Counted from the stretch's first letter, positions 15,907 through 24,939 are shown. The stretch: DNA of 64,000 nucleotides from Thiomicrorhabdus sp. zzn3 (GCF_029767755.1 NZ_JARUQS010000001.1:1054001-1118000); one strand, 5' to 3'. The notes: generated by a model not told the origin, from the letters alone. Numbers and translations: made by a program.

Positions 15907-17460
15907 ATGCCCGATTTAGGCTTAAGACTCTCGATCAGGACACGCTTTTTTCTGCTCCTGCTGATTCTCACCATTCTGCCGTTCTTAGCCTACCGCTTTG
16001 CGATTGACCTACACCGCCTGCTGCTCAACAATCAAGCCATAGTTCAAAAACAGACCGTTGAAAACCTCGCATTGATTTTGCAAAATCGTACCGACTTATG
16101 GGCATTGCAGATTCAATCTGGCGACCCGACCCGCCTTTCACACCTTAATCTCAAAAACTCAGTACTTTGGATTGTCAATGAATCTGGACGCACTACCTAT
16201 GTGGTTGGCAACCTGCCCTCTGGAGAAATGCACCTGCCAAACTCGGATGTTTTCACTGGCATTGGACGCACCTTGATTAAAACCCTAGCAACCTTCCTCC
16301 CCTACTCTCTGCCATACCCCTACCCGCAGAGCCAGACACCAGAACTGAGTTTAATTCGCGGAGCCTTGGGCGGAGCGACCATCCAGCAATATCGGATGGA
16401 TGAGAACCAGCAACCGATCTCTCTGATGTCGGCAACCCCACTGGTGTTCAAAAACAATATAATTGGCGGCTTGGTGCTTGAAGAGAAAATGGAAACGCTC
16501 TTCAGTGAAGACTTGAATTATTTCTACCGCTTGATCGGGATCGGCGCCATGATTTTCTTGATTGTAACGATTGGCGCCATTGTCCATACCGCCTCTTTAT
16601 CCAATAGAATCATAAGATTAGATAATGATGTTAAACGCACATTCAACCTTCAAGGTCGCTTAAAGTCGCTCGATTTTCCAGATCGAAAACAGCGCTATTA
16701 CTATGATGAACTTTCCGATCTACGTCATCACATTCACGAAATGTTGAGCCAACTTTCGGCCTACGAACGCTACCTCAAACAACTGCCCAAAACCCTGCGC
16801 CATGAGTTGCACAACCCTCTTAACCGCTTAGCAATGGCGCTGACTCTACTTGAAGAGGAGACTCAACATACCCAGCTTCAATACGCGCAACATGCGGTAC
16901 AACAGCTGCGGCAAATCATCGCTTCGCTCTCCGAAGCCAATAGCATTGAGGACAGCCTGAACCAGCATGAACCGGAGGCCTTTCCTATCGGCATCATGCT
17001 CACTCACTATCTGCAGAACAGTCAAACCCTGCACCCTGATTACCATTTACAATTTGATAACCGCATTCCCGACTCTATTCAGGTATTGGGTGACGGTTTT
17101 ATGATCGAACAACTCATGGATAAACTGCTAAGCAATGCCAAAGATTTCAGCGACGGTAGAAAACCAATTGAAGTCTTCTGTGAAGTGTTCGGAAACCATG
17201 TCAAAATCAGCGTGCAGAACAGCGGCCCACCTCTGCCTGCCGGTCATGAAAAACAGATTTTTGACGGCATGACGTCGATACGAACCCTTAACCAGGATGA
17301 GCAAGCCCACTTAGGGTTAGGTCTGTATATTGTCCGCCTGATTACCGACTACCATCATGGAAATGTCAAAGCGGACAATGTCGTCATCGATCCAGTCAAC
17401 AATATCTCTGGAGTGCGTATCACTGTCGAACTGCCAATCCTTTCTGGAAAAATAACCTGA
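15907..17460 (+). CDS. Sensor histidine kinase (PdsS-like), partner of the preceding regulator
   Basis: A 517-residue inner-membrane kinase. It has a TM helix at residues 12-28, a periplasmic region to about 205, a second TM near 210-230, and a dimerisation helix with phospho-acceptor LRHELHNPLNRL near residue 300. The ATPase domain has LMDKLLSNAKDFS (N box) and GLGLYIVRLI (G2). The N-terminal IRTRFFLLLLILTILPFLAY resembles the kinase of dedicated sortase systems, but the periplasmic part is shorter than I recall for that family. AAGGGA precedes the ATG by 6 bases. It is followed by the palindromic AACAGGCCTG terminator. Confidence 0.88.
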   Translation: MPDLGLRLSIRTRFFLLLLILTILPFLAYRFAIDLHRLLLNNQAIVQKQTVENLALILQNRTDLWALQIQSGDPTRLSHLNLKNSVLWIVNESGRTTYVVGNLPSGEMHLPNSDVFTGIGRTLIKTLATFLPYSLPYPYPQSQTPELSLIRGALGGATIQQYRMDENQQPISLMSATPLVFKNNIIGGLVLEEKMETLFSEDLNYFYRLIGIGAMIFLIVTIGAIVHTASLSNRIIRLDNDVKRTFNLQGRLKSLDFPDRKQRYYYDELSDLRHHIHEMLSQLSAYERYLKQLPKTLRHELHNPLNRLAMALTLLEEETQHTQLQYAQHAVQQLRQIIASLSEANSIEDSLNQHEPEAFPIGIMLTHYLQNSQTLHPDYHLQFDNRIPDSIQVLGDGFMIEQLMDKLLSNAKDFSDGRKPIEVFCEVFGNHVKISVQNSGPPLPAGHEKQIFDGMTSIRTLNQDEQAHLGLGLYIVRLITDYHHGNVKADNVVIDPVNNISGVRITVELPILSGKIT

Positions 17461-17504
17461 CATACTTAATCGATACAGCAGATTCTTAAACTTAAACGAG
17501 AAAA

Positions 17505-17524
17505 GAACAGGCCTGTTCCGTTTT
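17505..17524 (+). terminator. Palindromic AACAGGCCTG element with T tract after the kinase
   Basis: GAACAGGCCTGTTC (17505-17518) is a perfect 14-base palindrome containing the 10-mer on both strands, followed by CGTTTTTT. It may act as a short stem terminator for the kinase transcript and is one of ten motif copies in the window. Confidence 0.6.
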
Positions 17525-17592
17525 TTGAACGCCTTATCAAGCGACGGCCTCATAGAGTGAGTCAAAAAGCATGGCAAAAGCACGAAATAAAA

Positions 17593-17616
17593 AAGCCGAG
17601 TTTTATCACTCGGCTT
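17593..17616. terminator. Bidirectional terminator before the SPOR gene
   Basis: AAGCCGAG / CTCGGCTT with loop TTTTATCA, flanked by an A run and by ATTTTT. It lies just beyond the stop of the minus-strand SPOR gene. Confidence 0.85.
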
Positions 17617-17648
17617 ATTTTTAAATTGTTTCACTTTCTTAGAAAAGC

Positions 17649-18896
17649 TTAAGGAAGCTTAGGCGTTAAATCCTTAGCTTTGCGAATCCAAGGAGAGATT
17701 CCGAACTCGTCTTTAATCTGCTTTGCCTTTTGATCCGCCTCTTTGCGACTTGCGTAGCTACCGGTCAATAGCACATAGCGCTGATCATCGCCACGCTTCT
17801 GCATGACAATTTTAGTATCTGCCAATCCTTTGCGTTTGACCATATTCATCAAGGCCTGCTGATCCGCCATGCTCGCCAACTGTAAGATATAGTGTTGCGC
17901 CGGCTGATCCAATAGCCATTTAGCATCCGCACTAAGTGCAACATGTGGTTCTACTGTGACTTCCGGTTCAATCGGCTTTTTAACCTCTTCTACCAACTTG
18001 ACCAGTGGCTGCTCAACACGTGGCGCTTCAACCTCAACTACTTCTGGCTCTGCTGGGGTTGCCACTTCGGCTTCCGGCTGTTGCATACCCTTGACAGTTT
18101 CCCCGTCGGAATCGCCATTAAGCAAGACTTCTGACTTCAAAGCTTCATCCGCCTTGCCATGCGTCAAATACTGGAGAATTTTTTCCAGCTTCTCATCAAT
18201 ACGTTTTTCAAGCTGTGAGGTATAAGCCTTTAATTTTTCATCTAAAATCGATTCAGTGACCACTTGATCAGCAGAACTTGCCACTGATGCGGAGTGGACC
18301 TCTGTTGCTGGCATGTTTTCAGCCGCCTTAACAGCAGATTCTGCCGCCACTTGACCTGAAGCTTGAATAGGAGACTGCTCCAATCGCGCTAACAGGCGTT
18401 TTTGCTGCTCCTGAATGGCACTTAACTGACCTTCCAGATCAAGAACACGCTGCTCAAGCTGAGTAAACGCTTCAGGCTGACCACCGGAAGCCAGATTCTT
18501 TTGCAGCTCATCCATCGATTGCTGCAACTTAAGCATTTCTTGTTTTGAGCTTTCGCGCACCTCAGCCACTTGCTGAAGTTCTTTATTGATCGTGGTGTAA
18601 GCAATATAGAGGACGCCCAGAATGGTAAACAGCAGGGTCAACAGAATGACCACACCAAAAAAGGAGGTTTTATTGGCATTCGGCTTATTGTTTTTATCGC
18701 CTGACTGAGGCGCAGATGACGTTGTCTTGGTTTTCTGTGGGGTTGGCATGACTTCCTCAGCGGCATTTAACCAATCTTTTAAAGAGTGTTCTTTTTCTTC
18801 ACCGTTTCGATTGGCCGACATTTGTTGGGCCTGGGCCTCAATCGCCTTGAGCAGTTCGGCGCGTTCTTTTTCAAGATCTGAAATTGTTTGGGCCAT
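17649..18896 (-). CDS. SPOR-domain inner-membrane protein (DamX-like)
   Basis: A 415-residue bitopic protein. The cytosolic N-terminus is a short coiled coil (ISDLEKERAELLKAIEAQ). One TM helix lies at about residues 79-100 (FFGVVILLTLLFTILGVLYI), followed by a periplasmic coiled coil to 165 and a low-complexity Glu/Pro/Val linker. The C-terminal SPOR domain reads YILQLASMADQQALMNMVKR and YVLLTGSYASRKEAD. SPOR domains bind denuded septal peptidoglycan, so a role in cell division like DamX or FtsN is likely. It stands alone with its own terminator and is divergent from a 47-residue membrane ORF. Confidence 0.85.
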   Translation of the reverse strand: MAQTISDLEKERAELLKAIEAQAQQMSANRNGEEKEHSLKDWLNAAEEVMPTPQKTKTTSSAPQSGDKNNKPNANKTSFFGVVILLTLLFTILGVLYIAYTTINKELQQVAEVRESSKQEMLKLQQSMDELQKNLASGGQPEAFTQLEQRVLDLEGQLSAIQEQQKRLLARLEQSPIQASGQVAAESAVKAAENMPATEVHSASVASSADQVVTESILDEKLKAYTSQLEKRIDEKLEKILQYLTHGKADEALKSEVLLNGDSDGETVKGMQQPEAEVATPAEPEVVEVEAPRVEQPLVKLVEEVKKPIEPEVTVEPHVALSADAKWLLDQPAQHYILQLASMADQQALMNMVKRKGLADTKIVMQKRGDDQRYVLLTGSYASRKEADQKAKQIKDEFGISPWIRKAKDLTPKLP

Positions 18897-18987
18897 AAAT
18901 TAAGACAATATCCGGGGCAAAATTAAAAAATATTGTAAAATGCTTTTGCTTAAAAAGATACATCAGATAGAAAAGGATTCGTAAAAA

Positions 18988-19131
18988 ATGCCCGATTTAG
19001 ACAGTATCAGTTCCGCACTCTTACTCACCTTAGGATTGTTGGGCGCATCGATCCTTATTGTCGCTCTGCTTATGTGGTGGCTCTATCGTGTTTTCCATAA
19101 TCGCGATGAAAACCAAGGACACGATTCGTAA
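18988..19131 (+). CDS. Small single-pass membrane protein (47 residues)
   Basis: An ATG at 18988 follows AAAGGATTC, a plausible ribosome-binding site, and opens a 47-codon frame ending in TAA. The product has a short acidic start (MPDLDSIS), one hydrophobic helix of about 25 residues ending in MWWLYRVF, and a polar tail (NRDENQGHDS). The positive residues after the helix suggest an N-out orientation. It is not recognised. It lies between the divergent SPOR gene and the convergent ychJ-like gene, and an AACAGGCCTG copy follows it. It could be a subunit of a larger membrane complex. Confidence 0.55.
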   Translation: MPDLDSISSALLLTLGLLGASILIVALLMWWLYRVFHNRDENQGHDS

Positions 19132-19157
19132 ATGCGTTTCGCCAAAATCTGAAATGG

Positions 19158-19167
19158 AACAGGCCTG
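19158..19167 (+). repeat. AACAGGCCTG motif copy, between convergent genes
   Basis: Exact 10-mer continued as GTCAAAA, in the gap between the 47-residue ORF and the ychJ-like gene. Confidence 0.8.
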
Positions 19168-19194
19168 GTCAAAAGCCTTACCCCACCCCTTCAA

Positions 19195-19602
19195 CTAAAT
19201 AAATTCGCCATCCACATACAGCCAGCGCCCTTGTGCATCTTTTCGGAAACGACTCTTTTCAACGAATTTAAAACGCTGCAAACCGGCCTGGTATTCAGCA
19301 CAAAAAGTCACCCACCCTTTCTGATCCCTGACACGACCTTTTTTCTTTTCAAGAATCGTGAGTTTTTGCCAGCTCATGGCAGGATCAAACGCCACATCTT
19401 GTGGGCGGGTCTCAGGTGCCCAAGTTTGTAACAGATAGCCTTGCAACTGCAGAACAAATGCACTGTAACGGGAACGCATTAACTGCTCGGCCGTTTGTGC
19501 AAATTCGACACCTTGATGCAAAGGCTGACAACACAAGCTATAGGGCTTGCCTGAACCGCAGGGACAGGTCTGTTCAGTTTTTCGAGTCGTCTGCTCTGTC
19601 AC
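19195..19602 (-). CDS. ychJ: YchJ-family SEC-C motif protein
   Basis: A 135-residue protein of the UPF0225/YchJ family. It starts with the SEC-C zinc motif CPCGSGKPYSLCC, followed by the conserved AEQLMRSRYSAFV and a core with WQKLTILEKKKG and RFKFVEKSRFRKD. The YchJ fold resembles SnoaL-like NTF2 domains; no reaction is established. The ATG overlaps the stop of the MATE gene (ATGA), so it is translationally coupled to it. It is probably the last gene of a three-gene minus-strand unit. Confidence 0.88.
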   Translation of the reverse strand: MTEQTTRKTEQTCPCGSGKPYSLCCQPLHQGVEFAQTAEQLMRSRYSAFVLQLQGYLLQTWAPETRPQDVAFDPAMSWQKLTILEKKKGRVRDQKGWVTFCAEYQAGLQRFKFVEKSRFRKDAQGRWLYVDGEFI

Positions 19603-20981
19603 TGAAAGCCTCCTGATTCACTCATACGCACGCGATATTGCTGCTTTAGACGCCATAGCAATAAGATGGCTGCAAGACTTAACCCAAGCACAATCCCCAA
19701 CCAAAAACCGGCAACCCCCATCGGAGCTTCAGTAAACCAGTCGGTATAAGCCAATGCATAACCACCCGCCAAACCAAACATCCAGTAACTGATAAAGGTC
19801 ACCACCATAGTGACTCGAGTATCATGAAAGCCTCGTAAAGCACCTGCTGCCGCGACTTGAACTGCATCAAACACCTGGTAATAAGCGGCAAATACCAAGA
19901 GTGCCGATGCCAATACCAAGACTTCGGAATCACGGCTATAAAGCGCCACGATGTAATCACGTAACAGAAAGGTGAAAACAGACAGGCCTGCTCCAATTGA
20001 CAGCGCGATACCGAGTCCTACATACAAGCTTAATTTGACGGCAGCGGCGTCTTGAGCTCCGTAACCACGACTGACCCGAACCGTAATGGCCATCGCCAAA
20101 CTCAGCGGTAACATAAAAGCCAAAGAGGTAAAACTAATCGCGATCTGATGGCCCGCGATCACCACCGAACCCAATTGAGCGATAAACAGGGCAATAAAAC
20201 TGAACAGACTGACCTCAAAAAGCAACGCTAAGGAGTTTGGAAAACCGATATGCAAAATATCTGCCATACCCCCATGCCATTGCGGCCATCCCAAACGAGA
20301 TAGCGCAACAAACGGTCGACTAAGCGGAGAGCGATAGACATACAGCAACCCTAAAACAAACATTAACCACATGACCAGCGCACTGGCCACCCCGCAACCA
20401 GCGGCCCCTAATGGCTCAACCCACCCCTCAAAGCCATAGATAAACAGCGCATTTAAAGGCACATTCACCATCAAAGCCACAAAGCTGATCCACATGGTTG
20501 GCAAGGTTGTGCCCAACCCCTCCCAGAAAAAACGCAACACCTGATAAAAAGCCACGCCCGGCAAGCCCCAGGCAATATAAAAGAGGTAATCTTCGGTTAA
20601 TTGATAGACTTGCGGTGACAGCTCCAATTGAACCAGCAAATATTGCAGGTTCATCAGCAAGACCATGGAAAACACGCCTAAAGGCAGTGCTAGCCACATT
20701 CCTTGATTCAAATAAAGAGGAAGCTTATCCAGCTGTTTGGCCGCATATTGTTTTGACACGAGAGGGGTCAAGGCCAACAGAATGCCGGTTCCGAAAATAA
20801 AGACCGGCAACATAATATTGGAACCGAGGCCGATCGCGGCGAGATCATCCGTACCGACCCAACCGGACATAATTGTATCGATGACGCCCAGAGCTGTCAG
20901 CGCCAACTGAGCCAAGAAGATCGGCAGCGCCAACCGAAACAGCTGCCGGATTTCATGGCGTGCAACAGCGGCAGAAGTCAT
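19599..20981 (-). CDS. MATE-family multidrug efflux transporter (NorM-like)
   Basis: A 460-residue integral membrane protein with about twelve hydrophobic helices in two homologous halves, matching the MATE family. Landmarks are LALPIFLAQLALTALGVIDT in helix 1, then MSGWVGTDDLAAIGLG, and the second-half repeat GFPNSLALLFEVSLFSFIAL. NorM-type members export cationic drugs in exchange for Na+ or H+. The start overlaps the stop of the upstream 166-residue gene and the end overlaps ychJ, so all three are tightly coupled. Confidence 0.92.
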   Translation of the reverse strand: MTSAAVARHEIRQLFRLALPIFLAQLALTALGVIDTIMSGWVGTDDLAAIGLGSNIMLPVFIFGTGILLALTPLVSKQYAAKQLDKLPLYLNQGMWLALPLGVFSMVLLMNLQYLLVQLELSPQVYQLTEDYLFYIAWGLPGVAFYQVLRFFWEGLGTTLPTMWISFVALMVNVPLNALFIYGFEGWVEPLGAAGCGVASALVMWLMFVLGLLYVYRSPLSRPFVALSRLGWPQWHGGMADILHIGFPNSLALLFEVSLFSFIALFIAQLGSVVIAGHQIAISFTSLAFMLPLSLAMAITVRVSRGYGAQDAAAVKLSLYVGLGIALSIGAGLSVFTFLLRDYIVALYSRDSEVLVLASALLVFAAYYQVFDAVQVAAAGALRGFHDTRVTMVVTFISYWMFGLAGGYALAYTDWFTEAPMGVAGFWLGIVLGLSLAAILLLWRLKQQYRVRMSESGGFQ

Positions 20982-21478
20982 GACCGCTCTGAATCGACCG
21001 AAACAGAGCTAGAGGGTTTTTGACTGTCTTCGGAGTTATCTAAGGTGCTATCAGCACTTTGCCGCTGGGCGCCTCCCACTCGACGTGTCACTGAAGAGCG
21101 TTTGGAGTCTGGAACATCAGCCTGATCCAAATTTTCCCAATAACGCTCGCCATAAGTCTCCTCCAGCGCTTTATGATTTTCGTCCAACTGGGCATCATGC
21201 TCAGACTCTGCTGGAACAATGGCTTGAGGAAGAAACACCACCACGAGCAGTTTCAACAGCCAGTACAGGGTCGCATACACCACGACGGCGAGCATCAAAA
21301 CCAGTGGCAACCCCAACAGCAAATCAACCAATAAGGCTTCACCACTGAATAACTTGCTCCAAAGGGCCTTCTCGATAAACGCAAAATAGAGCCAAGCGGC
21401 TACAGCTAGCCACGATATCACCATCAAATAGCGATTTAAACGGGGGTGAACATGGCTATTTTTAAACAGACACAACAT
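20978..21478 (-). CDS. Hypothetical membrane protein with acidic tail
   Basis: A 166-residue protein not recognised. Two or three hydrophobic helices (about residues 18-35, 47-75 and neighbours: YLMVISWLAVAAWLYFAF and LLLGLPLVLMLAVVVYATLY) precede a hydrophilic, Ser/Asp-rich C-terminus of about 75 residues that looks disordered. It is the first gene of the unit with the MATE pump and ychJ, overlapping the former by four bases. No Shine-Dalgarno stands out; the ATG at 21478 is the only good candidate. Confidence 0.65.
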   Translation of the reverse strand: MLCLFKNSHVHPRLNRYLMVISWLAVAAWLYFAFIEKALWSKLFSGEALLVDLLLGLPLVLMLAVVVYATLYWLLKLLVVVFLPQAIVPAESEHDAQLDENHKALEETYGERYWENLDQADVPDSKRSSVTRRVGGAQRQSADSTLDNSEDSQKPSSSVSVDSERS

Positions 21479-21555
21479 ATATAAAAAACTTTAACAAATT
21501 GAAAAAACGGGATTTCACCTTTAATGCAGGCAAGATGACAACCGCACCGGCTCTC

Positions 21556-22173
21556 TCAGCCCTTTACCGCCTTATGCATAAACAGCCACTGCAAAGCGAT
21601 AATCGTGCTGGCCACATTAAATTGCCCGGCCTGCAGTTTGCGGCTCGCTTCATCAAACGGCAATGGCACGATTTTAATATCTTCACCATCTTCATCCAGC
21701 CCCGCATAATCAGGTAAATCTTCGGCATTCACTTCAGCAGCAAACAAATGCAAAATTTCATCACTGCCACCTGGACTGGGATAAAACTGACAGACATATT
21801 CCAAAGAGAGCGCTTCTACACCGGCCTCTTCTTTCGCTTCGCGATGAGCGGCCTCTTCAGCGGTTTCACCAGCATCAATCATTCCCGCCACCGGTTCAAG
21901 CAACCAGGCCTGTTCAGTTTTGCCGGAATCGAGAGCATGGCGCAAGGCACCCGCTCGACACTGCTCGACCAACACCACAATCTGTTTTTGGAGATCATAA
22001 AGCAACACCACCACAGCCTGACCACGACCAAAAAGCTCGCGCTGAATTGAATGTGACCAGCCTCCTTGATACAGGGTGTGCTTAAAATCAAGCAGTTCTA
22101 TCTTAAAAAAGCCATCATATCCGCTTTCTATGTGATTGATTTTAATGTCTTTGCAACTGCCAGTACTGCCCAT
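21556..22173 (-). CDS. nudF: Nudix hydrolase, ADP-ribose pyrophosphatase type
   Basis: Hydrolyses ADP-ribose and similar nucleoside diphosphate sugars. The 205-residue product carries the full Nudix box GMIDAGETAEEAAHREAKEE with the AG continuation. The NudF features are present: GRGQAVVVLLYDLQ, VVLVEQCRAGA and FYPSPGGSDEILHLF. The start at 22173 is chosen because AAGGAG lies 5 bases upstream; a longer reading to 22230 would put 19 unlikely residues in front. E. coli nudF lies near tolC; here it sits downstream of alr. An AACAGGCCTG copy on the minus strand is embedded in the coding sequence. Confidence 0.88.
   Translation of the reverse strand: MGSTGSCKDIKINHIESGYDGFFKIELLDFKHTLYQGGWSHSIQRELFGRGQAVVVLLYDLQKQIVVLVEQCRAGALRHALDSGKTEQAWLLEPVAGMIDAGETAEEAAHREAKEEAGVEALSLEYVCQFYPSPGGSDEILHLFAAEVNAEDLPDYAGLDEDGEDIKIVPLPFDEASRKLQAGQFNVASTIIALQWLFMHKAVKG
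21905..21914 (-). repeat. AACAGGCCTG motif copy (minus orientation) inside the Nudix gene
   Basis: CAGGCCTGTT on the plus strand, so the motif reads AACAGGCCTGGTTG on the minus strand. Confidence 0.75.
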
Positions 22174-22216
22174 AAAGCTCCTTAAAACAAGGTGTCCATC
22201 GCATTTCATTTCAAAT

Positions 22217-23287
22217 CTATTGAACTTCAATCATCGGAACCCGCTTAGTGACTCCACAGAGCAGTTCATAACCGATGGTACCGGCAAATTTAGCGACCTC
22301 ATCAACACTGAGAAGATCCGTTCCCCATAAAATCGCCTCATCACCAATAGCAACCTGATCCGCCAGATCGGTTAAATCGACGCAGACCATATCCATAGAA
22401 ACGCGACCAATCAGAGGAACGCGTTGGCCACCCACTACCACTGGCGTGCCGCTCGGAGCGTGCCTAGGATAACCGTCTCCATAGCCGATGGCGACCACCC
22501 CAACAAAAGTGTCTCTTTGTGCCTGCCAGGTATTGCCGTAGCCGACATACTCGCCCTGTTTGACCCACTTTAAAGAGGTGATTTCCGATGCCAACTTCAT
22601 CACCGGTTTTAAATCGGCCTTACAACTTGGACAGTGACCGGCTCCGTACAACATAATCCCTGGACGCACCCAGTCGTAATGCGTTTCTGGATAAAGTTGC
22701 AGAGCGGCTGAATTCGCCAGGCTGGCTGGAAAAGAGTGTGCCTTCACTATTGGGTCAAAGCACCCGATCTGCTGTTGGGTAAAGGCATCGGATTCATCCG
22801 CTGACGCTAAATGCGACATCACATGTATTTGCAAGGCTTTATCGCTACTTTGCAAACGGTTTATAACCTGGGGAACAACTTCCGGGTCAAAGCCAAGACG
22901 ATGCATACCGCTATCGACTTTAATCCAAACATTCAATGGTCCGGTATAAGGTGACTCCAGCAGCCAGTTCAATTGAAGTTCCGAGTGCACTACCAGATCA
23001 AGACGATGCTGATAAACAAGAGGAATTTCCGCTTCGGAAAAAAGTCCTTCCAGTAGAAGGATACGATGCAAAAACCCCTTTTGACGAAGGACAATAGCCT
23101 CATCAATACACGCCACACCGAAACCGTCGGCGCAATTCAGCTGGTGTGCCACACGATTGATCCCATGCCCATATCCATTCGCCTTAATCACCGCTAACAC
23201 CTTACTTTTCGGCGCCAACCTTTTGACTTCCTGCAAATTATGGCGTAGTGCTGGCAAGTGGATAAAGGCTTTGGCAGGTCGGTACAT
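22217..23287 (-). CDS. alr: Alanine racemase
   Basis: PLP enzyme that makes D-alanine for peptidoglycan. The 356-residue product has the PLP-lysine motif AVIKANGYGHG near residue 35, the central RPGIMLYGAGHC segment, the catalytic-tyrosine stretch EYVGYGNTW and a C-terminal GRVSMDMVCVD. The ATG at 23287 is chosen (weak GAGA upstream); the ATG at 23299, 7 bases past the dnaB stop, is also possible, and the frame is open further. Following dnaB is the usual place for alr in gammaproteobacteria. CPSC within the active-site region is an unusual pair of cysteines. Confidence 0.93.
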   Translation of the reverse strand: MYRPAKAFIHLPALRHNLQEVKRLAPKSKVLAVIKANGYGHGINRVAHQLNCADGFGVACIDEAIVLRQKGFLHRILLLEGLFSEAEIPLVYQHRLDLVVHSELQLNWLLESPYTGPLNVWIKVDSGMHRLGFDPEVVPQVINRLQSSDKALQIHVMSHLASADESDAFTQQQIGCFDPIVKAHSFPASLANSAALQLYPETHYDWVRPGIMLYGAGHCPSCKADLKPVMKLASEITSLKWVKQGEYVGYGNTWQAQRDTFVGVVAIGYGDGYPRHAPSGTPVVVGGQRVPLIGRVSMDMVCVDLTDLADQVAIGDEAILWGTDLLSVDEVAKFAGTIGYELLCGVTKRVPMIEVQ

Positions 23288-23306
23288 GGATTTTCTCATA
23301 AGAAAC

Positions 23307-24776
23307 TTAGTAGTGCGCTTCTTCAGGTGCATAAGCAGCATGGTTTTCAAAACGAGTGTATTCACCGATAAAGGTCAAACGTACCGTCCCTAAAGCCCCG
23401 TTACGATGTTTACCAAGTATGATTTCAGCAATCCCTTTATCTTCACTTTCCTTGTTATACACCTCATCACGATAGATAAAGATGATCAAGTCCGCATCCT
23501 GCTCAATCGCTCCGGACTCACGCAAATCGGACATGACAGGACGTTTATTCGGACGCTGCTCCAAACTACGGTTAAGCTGAGACAAAGCAATAACAGGGAT
23601 TTCCAACTCTTTAGCCAAAGCCTTAAGCCCTCGGGAAATTTCTGAAATTTCATTAACCCGGTTTTCGGCTCCGGCAGAACCGCGCATAAGTTGAAGATAA
23701 TCGACCACAATCAGTCCGAGCCCCGTCACTTTGGAGTCTGGATCTTCCACTCCAGCCTGAATCGCCTCCTTACGTTGCAGGTCACGAATATCTTTATCGA
23801 TACGTCGCGCACGCGCACGAAGCTCGGTGATCATCAATGCTGGCGTGTCATCAATATAAACCTTGGCTTGAGAAAGAATATTGATGGCTTTATTAAGCTT
23901 TGGCCAATCTTCTTGCTGAAGCTTACCGGTACGCATCCGTCCAGCATCAATCCGTCCGATCGAACTGATCATACGCATAGCCAGTGCTTCACCCGGCATC
24001 TCCATACTGAAAACGGCTACGGGAGTATTGTTCTTAGTCGCAATATTCTCGGCCATATTCATCGAAAAGGTGGTTTTCCCCATCGACGGACGTCCAGCAA
24101 CAATGATCAAATCGCCACGTTGCAAGCCGGAAGTAATTTCATCGAATTCAGTCAGGTGTGTCGCTTCACCGGTAATCGTACCCTCGGTATTAAAAAGCTC
24201 GTCGATTTTATTGATGGCCGCTTCAAGCAACACATCCATAGTTTTATACTGGCGCTCTTTGCCCTCACCATGTTCCGCAATGGACATGATTTTGGATTCA
24301 GCAATATCCAATACTTCACGGATATCCTTTCCTTGTGGAAAATAGGCGGTTTCCACCACCTCGTTTCCGGCTTGAATCAGGCTGCGTAAAATGGATTTGT
24401 CACGGACAATTTTAGCGTAATACAGAATATTGGCTGAACCTGGGGTGTTCTTAACCAAATCGGCCAAATACGCCTTGTCACCAGCTTGCTCAAGCTGACC
24501 CACCGACGCCAAATGCTCGACAACGGTCACCAGATCAAAAGGCCTGTTATTACGACTCAACTCAACGATACTAGAAAAGATCGAGCGGTGTTGCTGGGTA
24601 TAAAAATCGCTTTCATTAATGATGACAATCACATCTTCGAGAGCGTCATTCGAGAGCATTAAGCCCCCCAACACCGATTGCTCAGCCTCAATGGAGTGCG
24701 GAGGAACTTTAAATAAAGTTTCTACATTTTTTTCTGACATAGAGCTCTTTTGTGATGGGCGTTCAGCTAGGTTCAT
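23307..24776 (-). CDS. dnaB: Replicative DNA helicase
   Basis: Hexameric 5'-3' helicase that unwinds DNA at the replication fork. The 489-residue product has the N-terminal helical domain (PPHSIEAEQSVLGGLML), the RecA-like motor with Walker A AGRPSMGKTTF and Walker B LIVVDYLQLM, and the conserved LSQLNRSLEQRPNKRP and DLRESGAIEQDADLI. No intein is present. Two starts are possible: 24776, which gives the usual length before the first domain, or 24740, which has AAGAG upstream. It lies between rplI and alr as is typical. Confidence 0.96.
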   Translation of the reverse strand: MNLAERPSQKSSMSEKNVETLFKVPPHSIEAEQSVLGGLMLSNDALEDVIVIINESDFYTQQHRSIFSSIVELSRNNRPFDLVTVVEHLASVGQLEQAGDKAYLADLVKNTPGSANILYYAKIVRDKSILRSLIQAGNEVVETAYFPQGKDIREVLDIAESKIMSIAEHGEGKERQYKTMDVLLEAAINKIDELFNTEGTITGEATHLTEFDEITSGLQRGDLIIVAGRPSMGKTTFSMNMAENIATKNNTPVAVFSMEMPGEALAMRMISSIGRIDAGRMRTGKLQQEDWPKLNKAINILSQAKVYIDDTPALMITELRARARRIDKDIRDLQRKEAIQAGVEDPDSKVTGLGLIVVDYLQLMRGSAGAENRVNEISEISRGLKALAKELEIPVIALSQLNRSLEQRPNKRPVMSDLRESGAIEQDADLIIFIYRDEVYNKESEDKGIAEIILGKHRNGALGTVRLTFIGEYTRFENHAAYAPEEAHY

Positions 24777-24876
24777 ATAAAGCGTAATAAAGTGACATGA
24801 TAGAGCAAATTATTATAACGAAATGTAAAACGGTTGTGACTTGAAGTACACAGAGAATCCAAGTTACCTCAGGAAC

Positions 24877-24916
24877 AAAAAAAGCGACGCACCCCTAAAT
24901 GGAATACGCCGCTTTT
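24877..24916 (-). terminator. Imperfect terminator after rplI
   Basis: Read on the minus strand, an AAAAGCGGCG / CGTCGCTTTTTTT stem with one mismatch ends in a T run. It would close the rpsF-rpsR-rplI transcript before dnaB. Confidence 0.65.
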
Positions 24917-24939
24917 GTAAAAGTTAAACGCTTAAGAAA

